DNA of 64,000 bases from Chamaea fasciata (Eukaryota; Chordata; Aves; Passeriformes; Sylviidae): the NCBI GenBank assembly GCA_029207755.1, contig JARCOQ010000006.1, forward strand, positions 71,274,093 to 71,338,092. Reading direction: 5' to 3'. The position numbers and the translations under genes were made by a program. The stretch's first letter is position 1; every line of letters begins with the position of its first letter. The notes beneath the pieces are model-generated. The model saw only the letters and a list, made by a program, of their open reading frames with translations. It had not been told where the DNA came from and did no database searches. Of the stretch, positions 1-10,887 are shown piece by piece.

Positions 1-3000
1 TGCTTTCATGGTCCCAAGGGCTGCTGTAGTGAGCTCCACCATTCTCAGTTTTCCAGGCACATTAAAGAGGATCCCATCAGATCTCTGCCTACATCCTCCC
101 AAGACACACACAAAAGTGCAAAGTGTTCGTTTCTGGCTTACATTTGGGTCGGGTGAGTGAAATAAACACCATCTCCTCCAGCTGACAGAAGCTCCTTCTC
201 CACCCTGATTTCTATCTAGAATTTTTTTTTTTTTAATTCCAAATTACAGGGAGGTCTTTCGATTTATTAAAAAGAAAAAAAAAAAACAAAACAACAACAC
301 CAGGTAGAATCCAGAGGAAACAAAAATATGGTGTTTCCTGGATAATATCCCTGCAGAGAAGCAGCTTCTCAGTTTCTTCATTAGAAAACCATTTGCCAGA
401 GATCGACTAAGGTATGGCTGACACAGGAAATGAAATACGTATCAATCCAGCAGTAAATGGCAGCAGATATTAGTAGACAATAGACATGCACTCACCAACA
501 AGAAGGCTTAGATTGCCTTATCTTGGGAAAAACAAGGGTCAGCAGGATACACAGGGGGATGTAGTAGATGTACCATCACTGCAGGCAGGCAGGCAATGCA
601 AAGGGTGCAAAAAACACTATCACAGAGGAAAAAAAAATTATACCAGACACTGGAAAATATTATTCCCATATTTAAGTATCATTTAAAGGACAATTTCAAG
701 TATTTTAAGGGTTTTAAAATGCAGTTAAAGATTTAAATGGGGTTTAAAGTGTTTTAGAAGTTTCTGAAGTACTGCAAAGGCGTAAGTTTCATACCGGCAT
801 AAATTCAGAACGACTGAGAATTAAGCAATCATAGGACCGTGGATTAATTTTGAACTCTGTCCTCCAGCGAGATGGGCGCCCAAGTTTTTTATTCTACGGG
901 ATGTATTCTGTAAGTTTGTATTCTGCGGGATCCCTTCAGCAGCACCACAACAGAAACACGGAAGAGCGTTACCATTCCAAGGAGCTGCTGGGTGCCTCCT
1001 CCTGCCCTCGCCAGTGAGGTTACAGCAGAGCAGTAACGACACAAACAAGCTGTACCACCCGTGAAAACGTGCACGGAGGAGAAAACTCCTTTCAGCTCGT
1101 GTGTAGGAGTAGGGAAGCATGCTGATGTTATTTTAGGAGAAGGTTCTTCTATTATTCGCCGCATGGCAATTCCAAAATATCCTAATGAAGAAAATAGTGT
1201 CTATATGTGTTTCTGCACACTGATACATAAATATATACACACACATATAAAATGGATAAGAGATTCTAGATCTCAGTTATTAGCTGGATACATGTGGGAG
1301 CCATCTGGACCACCCAATTTCCAGTCCTATTCCTTTCACCACTTGCTGAACCTAAATTATCACAGCTTTTTAGGCAGGCTGGCTGCAATTTCTGTGGTGC
1401 TGGGACATTGTGCATCCAGTCTCTGTGAGCCCTTTGGCTGCCTCCTCCGGGCACTTTGGTAATGAAGGAACTAAGTAGAGTTTTCTTTCATTGGAATAAA
1501 ACATTCCTAATCTATCACGCTGCATCAGTCAGGGGGTTTATCATCACCCAGACAATGTAAAGTGACGAGCAGGGGGGGAAAATAACTCAGCAGAGCTGAG
1601 TGTCTGTGCCCAGCTTCCTGAAATGTGAGAGGTGGCTCAACTCTGGAGGCACATCCCACGCAGCCCCCTGCACAAAGGCGAGGATGTATGTTTGCAAACA
1701 GACAGATGAAATGTTCTTTGGGTGGTTTGTGGGCTCCTTCTGGAGTGACAGCCTTGATCTCCCCCAGCACCGAATGATTATGGATAACACTGATCAAAGA
1801 GCTGGCACAGAGCTGGCACAGTGCTGATCAGGAATTTTCACTTCTGTGTCTATTACGACACACAGGCAAGCACAAACCTCTGAAGGGATCCTTCTTGCAG
1901 GCTCTGAATGCGGCTGCGTTTGGTGGATCCAGAGGAGAAGCACCTCGCAAGCAGGGGACAGTAGCCGGGTTTCACTAGGAGGAGCAGCTCCCAGGGCTGC
2001 AAATGGCATCAGTGATGCCAAGCCATCGGAGTAACTGGGAACTGAGTCACTCCAAAGGGCCACCCCGGATAAAAGCTTCCCTCCTAATGCACGGCAATCT
2101 TCTCTCCTTCGGTATAGCAGGGAACAAAATGTCATCTCCACCTGTTTCTCTCCTTTTTTTTTTTTTTTTTTAAATTTTTTTGTAAGTTACTTTAAAAATG
2201 TCAAACTGTATGGGTTATCTATTGTCATTTCCAAGAGCAGAACTTCGTGCCTCATCCTAGCGCATGGTTTGTACCAGAGCATGTCACACAGGTACTTTCT
2301 GGTCCTTCTTTCTCCTTACAATATGTTCTGTCTGTGCTCATTCAAGCCACAGGTTTGTTTTGTTTTTTTTTTTTTAAATTAAAGCAGTAGTTTCTGAGCC
2401 TTCACAAGCTGCAGAAACAGGTCGCTTGGAGGATTTTTGTCACTATTTGCAGGGCAGGTATTAGAAAAAGTTACTTTAAAGTACCCCTTTGAACAGCAGA
2501 TCTGTGGAATGATTTGCTTCCAGCTCACTTCTGCTGGAAGTCAGAGAAACAAATTGATTTTTCCCCCCCCCCCTTTTAAATTCAGTTTGAGTTTTGAAAC
2601 ATCGGTAATTATTCAGCCTTTATTCCATGTCGCGCACTGCTGACCCTGGATTTGTTTGGGGCTTTTCCTGTTGTTTTTAGCAAACAGAAGGTGTCAAACC
2701 CAAACCAGGTTTCATAACAAGGCCATTACATAACTGCCCAATTAGCAGCTCGTTCAGTGCTATTAATAGCAGCTCCACATCCAACTCGCTTGGTGTAGTG
2801 CTACAACAACTGGCAAGAGGAGCCTTCTCATTAGCCATTCATTCTCAGAGGAGAATAAATGAACTTGGTGGAGATTTATGAGATGCGGAGGAACGTGCTG
2901 TTCATTAGCTGCCAGCCTGCTGCCTCTTCACTGCTCGGCTTTTCCTGCCTCCCAGGAGATGTTCAGCCCTGAGAACCACACCTTGAAGCCCGTGTGGACA

Positions 3001-5413
3001 TCTTGTGTCAAAGCCAGGAACCCCCTGCAGTCTTTTTCGTTGGAACAGCGTCTGTAATTTGGCGTTAGCTTTCATTGACTGACACGCTGGAATTAATTCT
3101 CTGGTGACAGTGATGTTTCACCCCGCAGCTGGCTGCCCTGCTCCTCCATTTCAGCTGTTTCGGGCTGTGACCACTCAAGCACAGACAAATACCCAGAGCA
3201 ATCTGAACAGTCTTTTGAAAGATTTTTTTTTTTTTTTCCCCCCTGGAGTTTTGATCATTTTAAGCCACTTGAGCTGCTGACCACACAATCTGATCCAGAA
3301 CTTCTTGTAACTTTCTGCACAATACTTTTTCTTTTTTACTTCCAAAGAGAGATCAGATCTGATTTCTATTTCTAAAATAGGTTACTTGAAGTGTTGCAGC
3401 ATGTGAGCTGGTTTGATCTTACATTCCCCTGTTCCGGAACTCCAGCCTGGAAATAAAGAATTCGTGAAGAGATTTTCCATGGCCTGATGACAACCTGACA
3501 TTCTTTACCACAGTGACTTCCTTTCATACTGGATCTCTCATCTGATAAAAACACGGGTCAAATCTCTCCCTATATATATCTACACGTGTTTCTGAAATAA
3601 TTTCTTCTCCTGAGGTTCTCTTCTCCTTGGGTACCTCCACTGCTCCTGAATTCCAGACTGGTTAAGGTCTTACCTCTCTTGCCTGTGTCATGCTTCCCAT
3701 CAGCTGCTGTCTGTGGGGATACCAGAGCCTCTTGCCCTCCTTTCCCCTAGGCAGAATTAAGGATTTACTTACACTGGTACAAAATGAGCTGCATAATAAA
3801 GGGTCTGACTGAACGTTGATTCGGGTTTCTGTCCCTGCGTTGCTTCCTCGTTGACGTGGCTGTTCTTCAGCCCTCTGTACTTGTCCTGCAGTTGTATGTC
3901 CTCCCTGGGGAAAAGGAAAAAGAAGAAACAAGAGGAGAGAGATTTCCAGAGTCACCTACATGGGTCAGCTAAAGCAGAAAAAGAACAAGCACCATTCTTT
4001 CATGGGTTTGTGGAATCACACACTGTAAATCCCCAGCCATGGTTTTCCTTTGGTTTGTCAGTTCATTTCTTCCTCCTGTCCATGTTCTCACTTTTCTCTC
4101 CTGCCACAGACTGTTCAATCATCAATGTAGAATATAAAACTGAGATGCAAAAACATAAAGTGTAAAGACTTTTTTTTTCTGTCCCTGCGTAATCTCTGGT
4201 GTTCTGTGTAAGTGTAATAATAAATATTTTTATTTTCTTTATTAGCATCTTGTGACAATATACTGATTATTTTTTTTATGTTCACATATTAAGCGTCCAT
4301 TTCAGTGAGATTCATTATATATTTTGTCCTTTCTTACACATTTTTATACCTGCAGGATACACAAAGAGCCCCACACTGCTCATGGACAATGATGGTGCTA
4401 CTCACAATCCAGCTGGTCTCTCCACCTTTTCCATTTGTGGCTAATTCAGCATGAATTAAGTCTAGGGTTGCTAGTGGGAAAGTGGAGGAAAAAAAATTAT
4501 TGGACTTGAGATCCCAGCACTTTTTATTCTTTCCCACTGAAAGGAAGTCTGTTCTTTAATACTGCAGCGTGTGAGAATGCACAAGCGTGCAAATGGTGAG
4601 CTGGAAAACTGGCATTGCCGTGAAGGGAATGCTGCATTTGGGTTTGTAAAGGTGACCAAAGCTTACCTGTGGCACAAAATTACATCTCTGCTTTCCTCCA
4701 GAACAGAACTAAACGCTGCTCCAGGGCCTGAATTCTTGCCCACTGTATTTCTGTGTGCTTGATTTCAGAACTAGGTAGAAAACAGCAATCGAATTTTCTT
4801 TCTGAAAACTCTCAAAGATATTGGCTTGGTTTTGACAAATTTTATAGAAAAACAGGGAAAAACAAAAAAAAAACTAAGTTAAAATCAAAGGAAGATTTGA
4901 ATAATAGTCTTCCAAAACTCAGTAAGACATTCAGAACTGGAACAGGCTGAACATCTCTGAATCCTGTCTGAGCTTCAAAAGAGACATTGCAGGGATTGCA
5001 TTAAATTAGGCTGCTGTTCTCCCACTTTGCTGAAAAAAAACCGAGTGTCCTTTCTGCATAGAATAACTGGGTAGGATAAGCTCTAAGAATGGCTGGCAAA
5101 GGACTTGGCACAGAAAAGCAGGCTTCACTTCCAACTCCACGAACCAGCTCACCTTTGGTGTGGATCTGTCGAGCGAAAGCCTGACAGAAAAACGACCGTG
5201 ACCTATTTTGTTTCATAGCAAACGTGGCCCTTTTGCTCAGATAATGATTCCCGTATTTCCTGAGTGCTCAAAGCTACTTACATGGGAGAAGATTGCTTGG
5301 TAAGTAAGGATTTGTAGGATCCAACAAGCCTAAGAGCATAAGAAACACGGGGCGGTGTCAAACCGCCGGCCCCTCCAGCCCCGCTCTCTCCCAGCAGAAG
5401 AAAATGCCAAGAG
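1..5413. other. Intergenic DNA, no gene seen
   Basis: Only short random open frames are present. The stretch contains T and A runs (2154-2171, 3222-3237), an 11-base C run near 2563-2573, and a balanced-composition block at 2640-2960 with several ATTAGC cores, reported separately as a possible regulatory element. Confidence 0.6.
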
Positions 5414-5632
5414 GGAAGGAATTGTTCCCTGGGAGGTGGGCACGCCCTGGCACAGGGTGCCCAGAGAAGCTGCGGCTTCCCCTGGATCCCTGGAAGTGTC
5501 CAAGGCCGGGCTGGATGGGGCTCGGAGCAGCCCGCTCTATGCAAGGTGTCCCTGCACATGGCAAGGGGAGGGGACAAGCTGAGCTGTCCCTCCAGCCCCA
5601 AGCAGCCCGTGATTCCAAGTGATTCCATGTGC
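5414..5632 (+). mobile_element. CR1 LINE 3' end
   Basis: Sense-oriented 5'-truncated copy. The block 'gccctggcacagggtgcccagagaagctg' followed by 'ccctggaagtgtccaaggccgggctggatgggg' is the conserved CR1 3' segment. The copy ends in the imperfect tandem 'gattccaagt gattccatgt' at 5611-5630, matching the usual CR1 terminal octamers with substitutions. Open frames over this stretch on both strands (5278-5886) are by-products of the repeat and should not be read as genes. Confidence 0.88.
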
Positions 5633-5841
5633 ACAGAAAGGCTCGGCTTGCCCTCCCCACCCAAAGTCCTCCCTGCACAGTGGGCTGTGTGCCAGACCCC
5701 ACTGCTGGGCTCCTCAGTGAGGCTGCAGGTGCTGGGCTGCTCCTCGGCCCCACCCTCGCTGCCTTTCCGGGACTCCTGACTCTGGCTTCGTGTGTTCTGT
5801 ACACAGCACCAATACAATTCAGACGCAATTTAAAAAAAAAA

Positions 5842-5858
5842 AATATATATATATATAT
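5842..5858. repeat. A run followed by (AT)n
   Basis: A 12-base A run (5832-5843) passes into eight AT units, shortly downstream of the CR1 copy that ends near 5632. Confidence 0.88.
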
Positions 5859-6327
5859 CAAACCGTTCGAGCAGCTTTTCATCTGACAAACCTCTAAGTG
5901 AAGGATTAATGTGCCCTGGGAGATTCAGAGAGATAAAAGCTTTGTGTTTAGTCCAACAGCCCTGCCAAAGGGTTCAGAAAGCTGCTTCCCAAGTGTTAAA
6001 GTACAGCCCTCATCTGCATTTGTAATTTAGCATCCCTGGAAGTATAAACAGCAATAGCTCGTGCATAAACTCACCCATCATCGGCAGAAAAATGAGTTCA
6101 TCCATGATGTAAGATTTCTTCTTTACTTCACGTCGGGGAGACAGGATTCTGGTTGTATTGTTCCTCTCATCACCTTCCCAATCTCAGCTGAAAGATAAGA
6201 AGACATCTACTTGACCTTGAAACCTCTGATTTGAGGAAAAGGTGTTTTCTAGATGATTAAAGTGAAGTTGTTCTCTGCAGTTCTCTGCTCCACCTGCAGT
6301 CAAGGTTTACTCATTTCTTTTCAAAGC

Positions 6328-6348
6328 AAAAAAAAAAAAAAAAAAAAA
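6328..6348 (+). repeat. A21 homopolymer
   Basis: Twenty-one consecutive A residues. No recognisable retroposon body lies immediately to the left, so a poly-A tail origin is possible but unproven. Similar A or T runs of 17 to 20 occur at 2154-2171, 16621-16640, 19954-19971, 22710-22726 and 43930-43948. Confidence 0.85.
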
Positions 6349-9300
6349 GATTGAAACTATTAAAATCATCATGTACCAATAATGCACCGGAATTTTACCA
6401 ATTATGCCCATTTTGAGGAGCCCCTAGAAATATTACAGGTTTCTGGGGTGCAAAAGATACGTGGTTGAGACACTTGCTCACAGGGTGTTTTTCTTAACGA
6501 GTAGGGTTGAGTATGAGTCCCCAACATTTTCCCTCAGTAGAGCACATGGGCTCTGCCTTTCAGACTCTCTTTATTTTTTTTAAGGTCGATGGATGTGTTT
6601 AATAACTAAACTACCGGTAATGGAAATTATCTTCTGTGTCTCTAAAAAAGGAAAGCGCATGCTTTTCTACAAATTATTTATAAGCAAATGCCACAGTGGA
6701 AGTTGTGGGCATTATGAATAATGCCTGTCAGTTGAAATCTTTCTCCGGTTGAAAATTTAGGTTACACTGAGCTAAGTGAATGGGATAACAAGGAACCAGG
6801 GAGATCCGAGGGAGAAGTACCTTCCCGTGTGCACAACGGCTGAGCATTGTGCAAACTGCTCAAGAAATGGATGTTTATCTTCAGACGCTCCCGAGGAGTG
6901 AGCAGCTGCTCCTCTCGGAGGCGTTTTCAGTGCGCTGGCCCAGCTCAGAGCGGAGCAGTGGGCTGCTGTTCGCAGGGGGACAGGCACAGACACCTCCTGA
7001 AGCTCTGCGCCGGCCCTGACAGCGTTCCCATGCTGCCAGCAGGTAACGGGTTCACCCCAAGGAGCTGCTGGTTTTGGGGAGCCCGGGCCTGGCATTAATT
7101 GCTGGCTTTCCAGCACAGGCCTTCTGGAGAGGTTACCTGAGAGCTTGGCAGCTACGTGGATATCATTAAAACTGAAGAGGCCAGTTAGGAAACAGCAAAA
7201 GGGAATGAAAGGGCTCCCGCAGGAGGTCCTGGATCAGAGGAAATGTCTTTGCTCGCTGTCCCATCTTTAATTCATATACAAATACGTGTGCCTAACTGAG
7301 CATTTGCTAGCTCACCTCTTTTTAAACAAGATTGAGTGGAACAGGAAGGGATTTGAATCTATGAAATTGCAACGTGAATGACAGCATCGGAGGCAAGAGA
7401 AAAATCTCAGCAAGGAATTTGTGAGCTACTTGGTTTTGTTTCCCGTTTAATCACTTGATTCCTTTGCAGGTCAGCCTGCCCACAGGCCTTGTCCTTGTTG
7501 TGGGCATACAGGAATGGAACATTTGGGACCAGAAGGATGTTTCTGGCCCATACCAGCCATCTATAATATGGGCAGCTTCCCCTCTGGCCTTCCTCTGCTA
7601 ATCAGATTAAAATTCTACTCCAAGCCAATACAACATTGTCAGTTAGAAAACTTTGCCTCACGGCCAGCCCACACAGCCCCATTTTCAGCTTGGAGCCATT
7701 CGTTCAGCTCCAGTGTTATCCTTTAATTTCCATTAAGCTTGTCCCCAAATGCTGTTAATGCCATTTCTGTGTTCAGAGTGCAGCTGCATCCTCTCTCAGT
7801 CATTGGGTTCGGGCTCTGATCAGAAGGCAGGTTTTTCTTTTCCCTGTCATCCTTGAATGGCTGTTCAGAGCTGTTCAGATCAGGCTGTTCCATCCCCTGG
7901 CAGATTGGATTTTCTCTTTTTTTTTTTTTTAAATATGGTAAAGCCAAATTCTACGCATTCGTTAAAATTACATGTCTAAATCTGATTATAATTATTATTT
8001 GGGGGACATCTCATCAGCCCTTCTCTGTGCCTGCTTAAAATAGAAAAAAAAATATATACTGCATCTACTGTGATAAATTCTGGCACCACTAGTCCCATTT
8101 AACCATCATCTGAGTAAGACAAAGTCAAGCTCATCTCTAAATAGTTGTTTCCAAGTGACAAGGAAACTAAATGCTCAGACACCCAACCAGAGACGGCCAA
8201 GATTTCACTGGGATTTTATCCAAGAGAGGAGACTCCCTCCCTCTCCATGAGAGAAAAGAGAAAGTTTGGGTTGGAACATCAGTTGAGCAGAGTTATTTTT
8301 GACTCATCAGCATTCTTCCTCTTACCTGGGTTCATTTGTAAACAGTGGTAGAAACAATTTGTTTCTGTGGGAAGCGGTTGTTTTTCTGTCCCTTACTGTG
8401 TTTAAAATAAACGCATTCCACAGAGCGTGTTTTGCACTAGCCAGCTTGCAGCCCACTCCGCTCCATACCTACACTGACAGGCATCAGACTGATCTCTATC
8501 ATAGTGCTCTATTTCCAAACGAATCATTTCTTAAAAGCGGGCTCAAGATCCTCTGTGCAGCTCATGAAGACCCCAAATCCCATTTTTTCCCTGCCTTTGG
8601 CAGCGCATTACTGTGCTTCCAGGGGAGATCTAAACGAGTTACCACATCTGATTTTGCAGTGATAGCTGTCCAGGGATTTACAACCTTCGCTGTCTTCTTG
8701 TTACAAAGGGACCAGCCAAACATGAGCTTTTGTTTCAGGAAAAACAATTAGCCACGCACAGTGGAATCACAGATCATTGCTATTTTGGAACTTCTCCGAA
8801 GTTTTGGCAGGGTTGCTCCGGAGACCTACATAACCTCTCCCGACAGCCGGCACCCCGTTAATATCAGGGTCAAGAACAATCTCTGCTTATAATTGTCCAA
8901 AGGAATTTGTTCCTGGTTCCTTTCATGATGTCACTGGCGTTGTGAAAAATAATTGCTGAGGTTAAAATGTCTCTCGGTGACCCGTCTTGCAGTGAAATTG
9001 CTGTGTAATTGCTTACTCACAGTCAGCACAACCCTCCCAGGGCTGGTATCTGTGACCTGCCCACTGCCCGATTGCAACTATCGGTCTGGGAGGTTGGATG
9101 GTTAAGGGAAGATTAAGATAAATTCCCTGCATTGATCTCAGACTGGGAGGAGAAATACCACTTCTTCATTTGGAGACGGATCAGCGGAAATCATTTTCAA
9201 ATGTTACTGACTATTCAGGAGGTGAAAACAATCGTTAGCTCCTTGCATTTTCTTAGTTAAAATGAACATAATCGTTCAGAAGTAACTCCCAAACTACCAA

Positions 9301-9936
9301 CAAATTTCCTTTCCCCAAAAAGGTATTGAATGTGATCAATGTGCTCATACTGGGGAACAAATAAATGGTAGAAAATTAGATAACTGTGCCTATCAACGGG
9401 CGAGTGGCAGTTCTGAAGGCAGTGAAGAGATGCACAAGCCCAGTCTGCTTCCCTGGCTTGCTTTCAGGATCTGAATAGAAATCCTCCCTGTTCCACAGGA
9501 AAAGAGGAAATCCATAAGTGCCCCACTGGCCGTGTAAAAAGTTTTAAGGCATCTTGGATAGTTCTCATGCTGTGCTGAGCCAAGGGTACACTGGTAAGGA
9601 GACCCTTGAACCGACACAGAGTGGAAAAGAAGGAACAGGAAAGAGGAGGCAAAAATCACTTAGCGGGAGTCAAGATGGTAAGAGAAACATCAAGGAGCTG
9701 CCTAGCAAAAGGCAAGATGTAATTTAAGTCTATTGCAGCGGATAAATAAAAACATTTGGAATTTTATATTGGTTAGCCTGTATCCATCTGAGCTCCTTGC
9801 ATCTGGTGGCGTTTGGGGGTTGGTTTGGTTGGTTTTGTTCTTTATAAATTAGTTGTTAAATCACTTCTTGGAGCCAGAAGCAAATGGGTAGAAGGGAAGT
9901 AATATCAGTTAATACAACAAACGTGGGTAATGATGA

Positions 9937-10887
9937 CGACAACAGACTGGACACTCACTGTCTTGGACAAAGCCCTACAAACCGAAGCACAAAGAGGAGT
10001 TGTCCCTCAGTTTCTTCGACAAGAACATCCTTGAGCACGAAGAGGAGGACCAAATAAACTACCTGCAGTTTGATGGCAGCCTCAGGCCTCTACTGCTGAA
10101 ACAGCCTCAGGATTTCTACAAATTACAGAAGAGTCCCCAAACACAAGAAGCCATTTCCAGCACTAAATGAACAGTATATTTTAGTTGCTGTTTAAGAGAC
10201 AGTTCCACAAGCCAAAACCAATTTTAAGGAACACGAGGCGTGAGAGAAGACAGAATTAAACTGAAGGAAGTGACAATTGAGAACTTAATAAAAACACTTG
10301 GAGTAGATGCCCCCCCAAAACCACAAGCCTGGGCTAAAAAAAGAGAACTGCAGGTTAAAAAGCAGCCTGGCTTTGAAGGAAATGAAAGCCGAAGTACAGC
10401 GAGATAAATTTTGCTGTTTTCATTTCCTTGCTCGGTTCAACAGCATTCCCTTCATTCCCAGCCACGGGCTAAGAGAAGAAGGAAAAGGTGATAGCAGTGA
10501 CCATAAATGAAAACTTGCGCTTTAAAGAACGGGAAGCAAAAGGCATGAAAAGATTCATTAGGCAAGCAGAGCTGAAACACCGAGAGCTTTTCAAATGCAC
10601 CTTTGGTCCCCACGCTGTCCGTGGCAGCTTTGGAGCAGTTTAGGGAGCATCACCCACAGCACACCAGAAGCGCTTTGTTTCAGGAGTTTTGTGTTTGGCA
10701 AGATGCGAAGTTGTAAAATGTCAAGGGCAGGTTGTACGTGAAAAAGCAAAGGACAGCTGCCTTCCTCTACCGAAAAGTAGAAAATGAAAATGACATTTTG
10801 AAAATAGAGGAGTACGGACAATTTCAGTAAATGCAGCTGTTGGAGAAAAAGGCCCAGGGCCTGTTTCGAGCTTATCAATGCCAATGA
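9937..10887 (+). pseudogene. Decayed protein-coding relic, family not recognised
   Basis: Four adjacent plus-strand segments read like one broken protein. Segment one (from 9937, frame of 9970) contains EELSLSFFDKNILEHEEED and LQFDGSLRPLLLKQPQDFYK. The sense then moves to the frame of 10142 (HKKPFPALNEQYILVAV, a TAA at 10193, then ETVPQAKTNFKEHEA), back to the frame of 10240 (LKEVTIENLIKTLGVDAPPK), then to the frame of 10488 (GMKRFIRQAELKHRELFK, TAG at 10641), and to the frame of 10717 (ENENDILKIEEYGQFQ, TAA at 10828, then MQLLEKKAQGLFRAYQ, ending at 10885-10887). The charged, Lys/Glu-rich composition resembles a coiled-coil protein, but I do not recognise the family. Several stops and frameshifts rule out an intact gene. 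The lack of obvious introns suggests a processed copy, though no clear poly-A tail or target duplication was found. It could instead be degraded exons of a lost gene. Confidence 0.5.

Larger units (their letters stand above)
5633..9936. other. Intergenic DNA, no gene seen
   Basis: There are short unconvincing open frames only. The longest (8299-8751, plus) has no recognisable motif and unremarkable composition. The block 8776-9070 has little low-complexity sequence and could be non-coding conserved DNA, but nothing in it is diagnostic. Confidence 0.55.

Noticed and set aside
5278..5886. Overlapping open frames of 72 to 179 codons on both strands
   Set aside because: They lie over a CR1 3' end and its flank. 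The GC-rich repeat explains the open frames.
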